The position numbers and the translations under genes were made by a program. Below, one piece after another: positions 23,718 to 30,540 of a DNA stretch of 64,000 bases. The stretch is taken from positions 4,278,001-4,342,000 of the forward strand of contig CP000474.1 of assembly GCA_000014925.1 (NCBI GenBank), in the 5' to 3' direction. The notes under the pieces were generated by a model. It saw only the letters and a program-made list of their open reading frames with translations. It had not been told where the DNA came from and searched no databases. The stretch is from Paenarthrobacter aurescens TC1 (GTDB lineage Bacteria; Actinomycetota; Actinomycetes; Actinomycetales; Micrococcaceae). Within the stretch, counting starts at the first letter, position 1; each line of letters begins with the position of its first letter.

Positions 23718-23921
23718 TTAGAATCCGACGACCGACTGTGGCCAGATGCTCCGGAGACCCGCGCCCAGGGGATTGAACGGCTCGCGGACGATCACCACGG
23801 CACGGGCCTGGCCTGGAAGTTCCCCTGACTGGTGGGCAGCCTCCGCTGCGCCTGCATGGGCATCGGACTTTACGTGGGTAGCGCCGGTGTTCATGGACTT
23901 GGCGGTGATCTGCTCGGTCAT
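23718..23921 (-). CDS. Small hypothetical protein
   Basis: This 67-residue product is not recognised. It begins MTEQITAKSMNTGATHVKSD, is Ala- and Gly-rich in the middle, and ends with a short hydrophobic tail (LGAGLRSIWPQSVVGF). The ATG is preceded by GGAAGGA at ideal spacing, and a hairpin follows the stop. Those two signals are the main reason to accept it as real. No domain or membrane segment is clear. Confidence 0.5.
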   Translation of the reverse strand: MTEQITAKSMNTGATHVKSDAHAGAAEAAHQSGELPGQARAVVIVREPFNPLGAGLRSIWPQSVVGF

Positions 23922-24041
23922 TTCGGTGGTCCTTCCTGGAAGTTCCCGTCAGCTCCATTGGCTGATGTTTCAACCATCGGACGGGCTCCTCAAGAAGGAC
24001 GCCGGGTCATCTCAAGATTTCCTCAAGATTCCGAGCGGGCG

Positions 24042-25949
24042 TCAGAAAGCGAGCAGCACCTCCAAAAGCGGCCCGGATTCCAAGGCGAGGCACGCGCTCA
24101 CGCGGGTGCCGTCGTCGAGCAGTTCGATGGAAGGCCCGACGGCGGGCGGAACCCAAGCCGGCGGCTCACCGCCGAGGTACACCAGCGAAGCGAAGCAGCT
24201 GCGTTCCCCGGACAGCGTGCCCTCCAGGTAGCCGCAGGCTGCCTGCTGACCAAGGGGTGAAACGCCTTCCGCCCGGTAGACGCCGCTGCCGGAGTACCCG
24301 TGCAGCGGCCACATGGCTGTGTGAAGCCCACCGGCCGTGAGCACGCCGTGGTGTTCCTCTACAAGGAGTGCATCGGCCAGCGCGTAACCGCCGTCGCGGA
24401 CGGCGGTTACGCGCTGGCCGGAGCCAGCCTGCGCCACCACAACGTGTACCCGAAGCTCATACCCGCATGCTGCGGCGGTTCCCGTCGCCACCCGCCAGGG
24501 CGACTTGGCGGGATCATCGTTGTCACTCCACACGGGGGCGTGCCAGCTGGCCCCTTGCCGGTGCCGTGCCCCGAGCCGGTGGATTCTTGCCCTGCGGCTG
24601 GGCGTTGCGGAGCCGTTGAGAATCGCGAAGTGGTTATCCACAGGATGCCCGGTAAACAGGGGCGCTGTGTGGCTTGAATACGCGAGTCGGCGGTAGAGGG
24701 GATCGTCCGGGCCCGGTGCGTAGTATTTGTCGCTGCCGTGGTTGAGCAGCCGGGCGATGCCGTCCGAGGCGGTGGAGTGAAGCAGGTAGTTGGGTGCCTC
24801 AGCGTACTGGAGGCCATCGCTGACTTCCACAGGTGACTCCTCCTCCACAGCAGTCCACACAGGATGCTCCGCGGGCAAAAGGAGGCCGACGAACGCCTTG
24901 GATGTCCAGTATGGCGATGCGGGACCCGAGTATTCCTGCGTCATTGGTTCAAAAGCGCCGAGCCAGCCGAGGGACGGCAGGCCGCCGTCGTAAGCGCCGC
25001 CGTCGAGGAAGTACTTCGCTGCGCCGCTGGCGGTCCGGCGGGTCTGCCCGGGGTTGAGCGGCGTCGCGGCGATCGCCTCGCCCAAGAACAAAGGCGCGAC
25101 GGCGGCGTAGCGGTAGATGAGCGAGCGGCCTTGGAAAACAGGGGCACCGTTCGAGCCAAAGAACCGGACATGGTCCTCAAGGAATGCAGCAAGCCGGGTC
25201 CGGTAGACCTCCAGCCGGTCATCAGCCCCGGGGTGCCTGCCGGAGGCGAACTCCGCCCACAGGATCGGGTACAGATGCATAGCCCAACCGCAGTAATAGT
25301 CGAAGAAATCGCCGGTGCCGTCGTTATCCCCGTCCCTGTACCACCCGCCGCCCACGTACCAGTCTTCAAGCCGCTGCAGACCGTGCTCAATCTGCTCCGC
25401 GTTGTGCTCAAACCCGGCACCGGCCAGGAATTCGGCGATCATCACCTGGAAGAGCACCCAGTTGTTGTCCACGCAAGTGCTCCGCGAGGAACCCTGCAAC
25501 CATGCTGCAACCTGCTCTTGCTGCGCAGCGGAAAGCGTGTCCCACAGCCATGGCTTGGTGAGCTGGAGGCCCAGGACGATGGACGCCGCTTCCACCATCG
25601 GCTGAGAACGGTCGGTAATCGGCAACCACGCTTCCGGGCTGTCGGTCCGCGTTCCTTCCAAGAGCCCCTGCCGGTAAAGGTCCACATGGCTGTGGGGATC
25701 TCGGCCGTGCTCACCCGCAACCCGGAACGCCATCATCAGGAAGGTCCGGGCAAAGCCCTCCATGCCATCGGATAAAACCCCCGACGACGACGGACGGCCG
25801 CCCAGCCGGATCAGCGCCTTTCGTGGGGAAAAGAAGGGGCGCACCGCGAGCAACTGCTGATCGGCGAAGGCAACCCAGTGCTCCCGTGTCCACCCGGTCA
25901 TGGGGCTGAGCTCAAAATCCGGGGCGGGCATGGTGAAGGCGGTTGCCAT
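24042..25949 (-). CDS. DUF2264 family protein (glycosidase-like alpha/alpha toroid)
   Basis: The 635-residue protein matches DUF2264, large proteins with an (alpha/alpha)6-type N-terminal half, suspected to act on carbohydrates. Visible segments are HWVAFADQQLLAVRPFFSP, GGRPSSSGVLSDGMEGFART, CVDNNWVLFQVMIAEFL, GDNDGTGDFFDYYCGWAMH, GRSLIYRYAAVAP and YSGPASPYWTSKAFVGLLLP. No signal peptide is seen, so it is probably cytoplasmic. Two Met codons (residues 1 and 7) compete as start. The coding sequence contains a perfect 22-bp inverted repeat at 24374-24420. It appears monocistronic. Confidence 0.85.
   Translation of the reverse strand: MATAFTMPAPDFELSPMTGWTREHWVAFADQQLLAVRPFFSPRKALIRLGGRPSSSGVLSDGMEGFARTFLMMAFRVAGEHGRDPHSHVDLYRQGLLEGTRTDSPEAWLPITDRSQPMVEAASIVLGLQLTKPWLWDTLSAAQQEQVAAWLQGSSRSTCVDNNWVLFQVMIAEFLAGAGFEHNAEQIEHGLQRLEDWYVGGGWYRDGDNDGTGDFFDYYCGWAMHLYPILWAEFASGRHPGADDRLEVYRTRLAAFLEDHVRFFGSNGAPVFQGRSLIYRYAAVAPLFLGEAIAATPLNPGQTRRTASGAAKYFLDGGAYDGGLPSLGWLGAFEPMTQEYSGPASPYWTSKAFVGLLLPAEHPVWTAVEEESPVEVSDGLQYAEAPNYLLHSTASDGIARLLNHGSDKYYAPGPDDPLYRRLAYSSHTAPLFTGHPVDNHFAILNGSATPSRRARIHRLGARHRQGASWHAPVWSDNDDPAKSPWRVATGTAAACGYELRVHVVVAQAGSGQRVTAVRDGGYALADALLVEEHHGVLTAGGLHTAMWPLHGYSGSGVYRAEGVSPLGQQAACGYLEGTLSGERSCFASLVYLGGEPPAWVPPAVGPSIELLDDGTRVSACLALESGPLLEVLLAF
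24374..24420. repeat. Perfect 22-bp inverted repeat inside the DUF2264 gene
   Basis: Positions 24374-24395 are the exact reverse complement of 24399-24420, with a 3-nt loop. In the protein the repeat encodes GQRVTAVRDGGYALA. Such a long perfect hairpin inside a coding region is unexpected. Confidence 0.95.
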
Positions 25950-26044
25950 GAGTCTCCTGCGGGGGCACGTAGTAATAGCCCCTCAACCGTAGGCGCCGCA
26001 TCGATAGACCGGGGCGAGGTGAACAGAAATGAACCCTTTCCGGG

Positions 26045-26221
26045 CTACCTCAGGAGCCGCTCTATGGCGTCGAAGCTCAGCCCGGATGCGATCGCGAGGT
26101 CGGGAAGGCCTGCTCCTGCTGCCGTCGCGCATCGCACGGCGCGCACCAGGCCATCTTCTGCCTGGTCCATTTCCCATCGGAGCCCCTCAGCCCGGGCCGC
26201 CGCCGTCCCTACGTCATCCAA
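26045..26221 (-). CDS. Short HTH-like protein in the gap upstream of the Asp23 cluster
   Basis: A frame open from 26257 to 26047 encodes protein-like sequence. From a TTG at 26221 it gives 58 residues, and from an ATG at 26170 it gives 41 (MDQAEDGLVRAVRCATAAGA, continuing GLPDLAIASGLSFDAIERLL). The second half reads like a helix-turn-helix (LPDLAIASGLSFDAIERLL). Neither start has a strong ribosome binding site. A 22-bp palindrome with a TATAAC -10-like arm lies just upstream, so it may be a small autoregulator. I give it moderate-to-low confidence. The rest of 25950-26412 shows no other gene. Confidence 0.42.
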   Translation of the reverse strand: MDDVGTAAARAEGLRWEMDQAEDGLVRAVRCATAAGAGLPDLAIASGLSFDAIERLLR

Positions 26222-26258
26222 CAGACTGATTCTTTTCGAGGACGTGGAGGCGGAGAAC

Positions 26259-26280
26259 TAGTTATATGGCCATATAACTA
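26259..26280. promoter_or_regulatory. Perfect 22-bp palindrome, probable operator
   Basis: The sequence is exactly self-complementary, centred on TATATGGCCATATA at 26263-26276. It is AT-rich in a GC-rich region and separates the small HTH-like frame (leftward) from the Asp23 operon (rightward). The size and symmetry fit a dimeric regulator site. Confidence 0.6.
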
Positions 26281-26412
26281 AATATGCCAGCTCATGCCTT
26301 GCGGAAAAGTGACACACATCACGTGAGTGTGCGCGTGAGAATACCCGGTCCACCACGTCTTATACATGACGGCGCACAAGAACGCCGCAACCCACGGACA
26401 GGAGCTATCGCC

Positions 26413-26901
26413 ATGACGATCCAAACGCACACCCCCGCAGACGTACCGGCCAAGAACACGCAGACTCCCTCACCAGCCCTTTTGGGCGCACCTTCACCCA
26501 ACAAGGGCAAGGACGGACGCGGCGCCACCACCGTTGCCGACGGCGTAGTAGCAAAGATCGCCGGAATCGCCATCCAGGAAATCCCCGGCGTGCACGCCCT
26601 CGGCGGCGGCGCTGCCCGCGCAATCGGCAACCTCCGGGAAAAAGTCGGCCAAAAGGACCTTACCCAGGGTGTCAGCGTAGAGGTCGGCCAAACCCAGGTG
26701 GCTGTTGACGTAACCCTGGTAGTTGAATACCCCCACCCCCTCCAGGAAGTGGCCGACAACGCCCGTGACGCCGTTTATACAGCGATCGAGGACCTGGTTG
26801 GCATGGAAGTCACCGAGGTCAACGTCACCATCACGGACATCCACGTACCGTCCGAGGACGCAGGCGCTGATGACGCCGAGCGCGAGCCGAGGGTGGCATG
26901 A
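26413..26901 (+). CDS. Asp23/Gls24 family envelope stress protein
   Basis: The 162-residue protein has a flexible, Pro-rich N-terminus of about 40 residues and then the Asp23 domain: VADGVVAKIAGIAIQEIPGV, VEVGQTQVAVDVTLVVEYP, and the closing strand VTEVNVTITDIHV. Asp23 proteins are abundant cytoplasmic proteins that bind the membrane through AmaP in Staphylococcus and are induced by cell-envelope stress. The ATG at 26413 follows ACAGGAGC. It heads a run of five genes joined by 4-nt ATGA overlaps, all of Asp23 or membrane-anchor type. Confidence 0.92.
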   Translation: MTIQTHTPADVPAKNTQTPSPALLGAPSPNKGKDGRGATTVADGVVAKIAGIAIQEIPGVHALGGGAARAIGNLREKVGQKDLTQGVSVEVGQTQVAVDVTLVVEYPHPLQEVADNARDAVYTAIEDLVGMEVTEVNVTITDIHVPSEDAGADDAEREPRVA

Positions 26902-27089
26902 GCCCCACCATCGCAGGTTTGGCGATCGGCGCCGCCCTGGCGCTCGCCGGACTGGCGTTCGGTTTTTGGGGCCTCCTACTGACGGCCTTGTTCATGGGAA
27001 TCGGGGCTGTGTTGGGCCGTTCCGCCGAGGGAAAGCTTGACCTTCACGGGGTGCTGGATGCCCTGCGGGGTAAGCGCTCCTCCTCATGA
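26898..27089 (+). CDS. Small DUF2273-like membrane protein
   Basis: This 63-residue protein consists of two closely spaced membrane segments (IAGLAIGAALALAGLAFGFW and LLLTALFMGIGAVLG) followed by a basic cytoplasmic tail (HGVLDALRGKRSSS). That size and layout match the DUF2273 proteins that accompany Asp23 and AmaP genes in other Gram-positive bacteria. It starts in an ATGA overlap with the Asp23 gene and ends in another with the next gene. It probably helps to anchor Asp23-type proteins at the membrane. Confidence 0.8.
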   Translation: MSPTIAGLAIGAALALAGLAFGFWGLLLTALFMGIGAVLGRSAEGKLDLHGVLDALRGKRSSS

Positions 27090-27463
27090 GCGGGACCATT
27101 TCCGGCCTACCGGTCCATGCCACTGCCGGAGCCCGGCTGGGCCACAACCGCATCACCCACACTGCGATTCGAACCACCCTGGAGGCGCTCACCGCCCGCG
27201 CCTTTCGGGTGGACAGGAGCAACGTGTCGGCAGAGTTGAAGGACGACGCCGGAAAGCTCGGGGTCAGCGTCTCGGTCAAGTTGGCACTCCCGCCGCTCCT
27301 GGAGCCGCGCATCGGTTCAGGCACGGTCTTTGACATGGCACAGTCTGCCCGCGCTGACGTTGTGTCCCGCGGTGTGGAACTGACCGGATTGGAAATCGGC
27401 CGGGTAGACATCCGCCTCGTCGGCGGCCACCAGGAACAGCAAAGGAAAAGGAGGGTGGCATGA
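27086..27463 (+). CDS. Asp23-like protein
   Basis: The 125-residue product is not a standard Asp23 match by eye, but its secondary-structure order is the same: a helical stretch (RITHTAIRTTLEALTARAF), strand pairs around SAELKDDAGKLGVSVSVKL, a helix ARADVVSRGVELTG, and a terminal strand IGRVDIRLVGG. It is soluble, with a basic C-terminal end (QQRKRRVA). ATGA overlaps on both sides place it firmly in the operon. The Asp23 kinship is inference; a structure prediction would settle it. Confidence 0.7.
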   Translation: MSGTISGLPVHATAGARLGHNRITHTAIRTTLEALTARAFRVDRSNVSAELKDDAGKLGVSVSVKLALPPLLEPRIGSGTVFDMAQSARADVVSRGVELTGLEIGRVDIRLVGGHQEQQRKRRVA

Positions 27464-28041
27464 GCAAGGATCCAGCAGTCCGGCGTCTGGTCCGCAGGGA
27501 AACGCACTCTTCCAGGGCGGTCCCGTCCATAGTGGCTGCTTCGATCCTGCTTGTTGCTTTCCTTTGGCTGACACTCGAATTCATCCTATGGCTGCTCAAG
27601 GACCAGCCCTTGCTGGCCAGCCCTGCCCAGCTCTTCCGGTGGCTTTTGGAACTTCCCCGCACCACGATCCCGCTGGGCATGACAGGGGCCGGCGCCGGAC
27701 TTGTACTCCTGGGGCTGGTGCTTCTCGGACTCGCTCTGGGGAAGGGACGCAAACGTCGCCGGGCTTTTGGCAGCGACCGCGCGGCAGTAGTGGTGGACGA
27801 CGAAGTAGTCGCGGCAGCCGTCTCCGGCAAGGTAAGGCTGGCTGCCGGTCTTTCGCCTGGACAGGCGACCACCACCGTCAGCGCGCGCTCCGTCCTCATC
27901 CGGGTACGTCCGACGTCGGGCCATCCGCTGGTGGGCGAGGACATCCGGGCAGTTGCCGACAGCGAACTGGCCTCCTACGGACTGGGACGCAAAGTAATGA
28001 CCAACGTCCAGATACTGCACGAAGGAGCGGTCGGGCAATGA
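27460..28041 (+). CDS. DUF6286/AmaP-like membrane protein with Asp23-like C-terminal domain
   Basis: The 193-residue protein has two predicted membrane segments (IVAASILLVAFLWLTLEFIL near residues 24-45 and GAGAGLVLLGLVLLGLALG near 75-95), then a basic linker KGRKRRR. The cytoplasmic domain contains DDEVVAAAVSGKVRLAAGLS, SVLIRVRP and GLGRKVMTNVQIL. This is the layout of AmaP, the membrane anchor of Asp23 in Staphylococcus, although sequence identity is low. It is flanked by ATGA overlaps. Its job is probably to recruit soluble Asp23-like partners. Confidence 0.75.
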   Translation: MSKDPAVRRLVRRETHSSRAVPSIVAASILLVAFLWLTLEFILWLLKDQPLLASPAQLFRWLLELPRTTIPLGMTGAGAGLVLLGLVLLGLALGKGRKRRRAFGSDRAAVVVDDEVVAAAVSGKVRLAAGLSPGQATTTVSARSVLIRVRPTSGHPLVGEDIRAVADSELASYGLGRKVMTNVQILHEGAVGQ

Positions 28042-28643
28042 GGAACACCAATCGGGCGCTCAACCGCAGCCTTCTCTCCCTCTTGGGCATCGTCCTGCTG
28101 GGCGCCGGCGCCGCACTCATCGCGGCCGGAACCCTCCCCGGCGCGGCAGAGCTGTGGGCCACCACAGCATCTTCGATACGGGACAACGCACGCAATCTGA
28201 CAAGCACCGCGACGCTGCCGGAACCCGTCCGAAGCTGGTGGATGGTGGCGGGTGTAGCCGTGCTGCTGGCAGGTGCCGGACTCGGTGCAGCATGGTTGGC
28301 CTCCCAAGGGGGCGGCCGGACACCGCGTCTGGCCGAGCATTCAGATGGCATGGCCGGCCGCACCGTGATAGATGCCGGGCTGGTCTCCGCCGCCGTCCGT
28401 GAAGCCCTTGCCGGTCACCCCGACGTGCTGGCGACTTCAGTCTCCGCATGGGAATCACCGCGAGGCACGGCACTCCGGCTCCGCTTGGAAGCACGCAAAG
28501 GAGCGTCCCCCAAGGACCTCACGGACACGGCAGAACAGCTCCTCCAACAACTGGATGCCTGGCTGGGACGTCCAATGCCCGTCCTGGTCCGAATTACCAG
28601 CGGCACCCGCACACAAGTGTCCGGAACAAGACGCGCCCGGTAA
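28038..28643 (+). CDS. AmaP-like alkaline-shock membrane anchor
   Basis: The 201-residue protein repeats the anchor layout of its upstream neighbour: a first membrane segment (LLSLLGIVLLGAGAALIAAG), an extracytoplasmic loop of about 35 residues, and a second segment (WMVAGVAVLLAGAGLGAAWL). The cytoplasmic domain has RTVIDAGLVSAAVREALAGH and VLVRITSG as helix and final strand. I take it as a second AmaP-type anchor. The ATG at 28038 overlaps the preceding stop as ATGA; longer frames through the upstream gene were rejected. It is the last gene of this part of the cluster. Confidence 0.75.
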   Translation: MRNTNRALNRSLLSLLGIVLLGAGAALIAAGTLPGAAELWATTASSIRDNARNLTSTATLPEPVRSWWMVAGVAVLLAGAGLGAAWLASQGGGRTPRLAEHSDGMAGRTVIDAGLVSAAVREALAGHPDVLATSVSAWESPRGTALRLRLEARKGASPKDLTDTAEQLLQQLDAWLGRPMPVLVRITSGTRTQVSGTRRAR

Positions 28644-28683
28644 TCACAGCTCCAAGGCTTTCACGTAAGTCACGCAGGGCACC

Positions 28684-28729
28684 ACAGTGCAGTGCACCGA
28701 AAAGAAACAGTGCAGTGCACCGAAAAGAA
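28684..28729. repeat. Two exact tandem copies of a 23-bp unit
   Basis: The unit at 28684-28706 is repeated exactly at 28707-28729. It begins ACAGTGCAGTGCACC and ends CGAAAAGAA, and lies directly upstream of the ribosome binding site of the 25-codon gene. It contains the palindrome GTGCAC. Confidence 0.9.
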
Positions 28730-28740
28730 AAGGGAACACC

Positions 28741-28818
28741 ATGGGAATCAGCGACAAGATCAACAATGCAGCCGCCGACATCAGCGAGAACATCAAGGAC
28801 GGCTTCACCAAAAAGTAG
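28741..28818 (+). CDS. 25-residue CsbD-like microprotein
   Basis: This very small gene encodes MGISDKINNAAADISENIKD plus GFTKK. It matches the N-terminus of the CsbD protein at 19112 (MGLGDKIKNAAEEAVGKVKE) in spacing of Gly, Asp, Lys, Ile and the Asn-Ala-Ala core. It has an AAGGGAAC ribosome binding site, an ATG, and a perfect terminator 11 nt after the stop. The clear start, stop and terminator argue that it is a real transcript. It would be a single amphipathic helix. Whether it is functional or a truncated CsbD copy is open. Confidence 0.6.
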   Translation: MGISDKINNAAADISENIKDGFTKK

Positions 28819-28829
28819 GCCGGCGTCCG

Positions 28830-28859
28830 GGACGGTTCCGTCGCGAGACGGAACCGTCC
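28830..28859 (+). terminator. Rho-independent-type hairpin
   Basis: A perfect 13-bp stem (28830-28842 with 28847-28859) with a GCGA tetraloop follows the microprotein gene and separates the anchor genes from the sigma-factor genes. It is followed only by TTCGT. Confidence 0.75.
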
Positions 28860-28911
28860 TTCGTCATCAGGGGATCAAAGTGCCGGACTCACCGCACTGG
28901 AAAGGCAGAAC

Positions 28912-29511
28912 GTGACTGGTTCACCCCCGGCGCAGCACAACGTGGCGCAGCAGCACCTGGACCTCGTACCGGATGCGCTGCTGGCCGGCCGCGCAGCAGA
29001 TGGTGATACTGCCGCCTTCGAAGCACTCGCCCGACGCTACGGCCCCTTGATGCGGGCAACGGCGCGCCGCCTGACCGGCACAATGGCTGACGCCGATGAC
29101 GTGGTCCAGGAAACGCTGATGCAGGCTTGGAAACAGCTGGACAGCCTCCGGGAACCCGCTGCCGTCAAGGGCTGGTTTCTTCGCATCGTGGCTACCCGCA
29201 GCATCGACCATCTGCGGAAGCGCCGCAGCCATGAGGCTTTGGATGACATGGAAAACCGCAACGGCGCCCCTGGCGGACCAAGAACGCAGGATCCGGAAAG
29301 CAGCGCCGTCAACGCTTCGCGGGTGGCCGCATTAAAGTCGGCGCTCGCGCAGCTTCCCGAGGAACAACGGCGGTGTTGGGTACTGAAGGAATTCAATGAG
29401 ATGAGCTATGAGGAGATTGCGCTGACATTGAATATCAGCCCGACCAGCGTCCGCGGCCGTCTGGCCCGGGCACGGATTGCCCTTGCACGCACAATGGAGG
29501 AGTGGCGATGA
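28912..29511 (+). CDS. ECF-type RNA polymerase sigma factor
   Basis: The 199-residue protein is a group IV sigma factor. Region 2 is visible as ALARRYGPLMRATARRLTGT, DADDVVQETLMQAWKQL and KGWFLRIVATRSIDHLRKRR. Region 4 is LAQLPEEQRRCWVLKEFNEM, SYEEIALTLNISPTSVRGRL and ARARIAL. It binds core RNA polymerase to direct transcription of a stress regulon. The GTG start at 28912 lacks a strong ribosome binding site. It overlaps the anti-sigma gene by an ATGA, the usual cotranslated pair. Its own operon and the Asp23 operon upstream are the likeliest targets. Confidence 0.93.
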   Translation: MTGSPPAQHNVAQQHLDLVPDALLAGRAADGDTAAFEALARRYGPLMRATARRLTGTMADADDVVQETLMQAWKQLDSLREPAAVKGWFLRIVATRSIDHLRKRRSHEALDDMENRNGAPGGPRTQDPESSAVNASRVAALKSALAQLPEEQRRCWVLKEFNEMSYEEIALTLNISPTSVRGRLARARIALARTMEEWR

Positions 29512-30119
29512 AAATCCCCGGCGACACCCTGGAGTGCGGGCACAGTCTCGCGGAACTGAGCACCTACTTGGACACGGGAGAGATTGAGGATCCCACCCAT
29601 GTGGAGGGTTGCCCCGAGTGCCAGTCGGGATTGGCCGCACTGCGGAGACTCTCCGAACTTGGCAGCGAATTGCTGACATCCGATGTTGCCGATGCCGGAT
29701 CCGGCAACGACGACTGGATGCAGTCCATCCTGGACAACCTTCGCTTGGAACTTCGGCCGGGACGCATCATCCCCCTCCGTCCCGGAAACCCCATGGACTC
29801 CCTCGGGGAGACGGAAGGCTCAGTGTCGGCCCTGATCCGTTCAGTGGCCGACGCCCTCCCCGGAACAGCCGTTGGCAGGTGCCGCCTGAACGGCGATGTC
29901 ACAGTGCCAGGTGCCGGCATCACCGTGGAGGTGGACCTGGCGGTGGTCTTCGGACATTCCATCGAAGAGCGCGCCGCAACCCTGCGCGACGAGCTGGCTG
30001 AGGTCCTGGCCGTCCAGACGGAACTGAATATCCAATCGATCAACATCACCGTAACTGACGTGCTGGAGCCACCCGCCCCTGCCCGGCACACCACACCCAC
30101 CACGGAGGAACAGCCATGA
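29508..30119 (+). CDS. ZAS anti-sigma domain fused to an Asp23-like domain
   Basis: The 203-residue protein opens with a zinc-binding anti-sigma domain: His31-x3-Cys35-x2-Cys38, the ZAS H-x3-C-x2-C signature, with an earlier Cys10. After a linker it continues into an Asp23-like domain of about residues 100-190: ALPGTAVGRCRLNGDV, ITVEVDLAVVFGHSIEERAA, and the final strands NIQSINITVTDVLEP. The last strand matches NVTITDIHV of the Asp23 protein at 26413. No membrane segment is present. This joins sigma-factor control directly to Asp23-type envelope sensing. The ATG at 29508 has GGAGG 7 nt upstream; a GTG two codons earlier is also in frame. Confidence 0.85.
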   Translation: MKIPGDTLECGHSLAELSTYLDTGEIEDPTHVEGCPECQSGLAALRRLSELGSELLTSDVADAGSGNDDWMQSILDNLRLELRPGRIIPLRPGNPMDSLGETEGSVSALIRSVADALPGTAVGRCRLNGDVTVPGAGITVEVDLAVVFGHSIEERAATLRDELAEVLAVQTELNIQSINITVTDVLEPPAPARHTTPTTEEQP

Positions 30120-30466
30120 CGGAGCCTGCGGAAACTGCCAACCACTCCCACGCCGTCATCTCAGCTGACGTGGCCAAGGAACTGCTCGGCATTGTCCAGG
30201 CGGTGGCAGGAGTGGTGTCGGTCTACCCAGCCCAGCCCCTGTGGCAGTCCATTGCCGGGGCAGCGGTGGCGGCAATCACGGGAGAGGCTCTTCCGCTGAT
30301 CGGCGTAACGGTCAGCCCGGACGGCGTGGCAGTCAAGGCCAGGATCGGCGTGGGCACCGTCCGTCCCGCGCCGGAAGTAGCCCGCGAAGCAGCCGCTGCC
30401 GTCCGTCAGCATCTGCACCCCGCATCAGCCGCCGTCGAGATCCTGGTGGTCAAAATAGGTCCGTAG
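30116..30466 (+). CDS. Asp23-like protein, last gene of the sigma operon
   Basis: The 116-residue protein has a short disordered N-terminus and a domain that follows the Asp23 order: helix VISADVAKELLGIVQAVAGV, a strand pair around LIGVTVSPDGVAVKARIGV, helix PEVAREAAAAVRQHLHP and end strand AVEILVVKIG. It starts in an ATGA overlap with the ZAS-Asp23 gene, so sigma factor, anti-sigma and this protein are coupled. It may compete with or bind the Asp23 half of the anti-sigma factor; this is a hypothesis. No other family is suggested. Confidence 0.7.
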   Translation: MTEPAETANHSHAVISADVAKELLGIVQAVAGVVSVYPAQPLWQSIAGAAVAAITGEALPLIGVTVSPDGVAVKARIGVGTVRPAPEVAREAAAAVRQHLHPASAAVEILVVKIGP

Positions 30467-30480
30467 TCACCTGGGCATCG

Positions 30481-30526
30481 TCAAGTTCTGGTTCATAATG
30501 AACAAACTGAACACAAGTGAACTTGA
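30481..30526. promoter_or_regulatory. Nested inverted repeats upstream of the DeoR/LacI-type regulator
   Basis: An inner palindrome GTTCATAATGAAC (30491-30503) lies within an outer pair TCAAGTTC (30481-30488) and GAACTTGA (30519-30526), together with AAGTGAAC half-sites. The same AAGTGAACA/TGTTCACTT element recurs upstream of the transporter genes, so the regulator probably binds both. Confidence 0.6.
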
Positions 30527-30540
30527 TAGGTGGAACCTGC

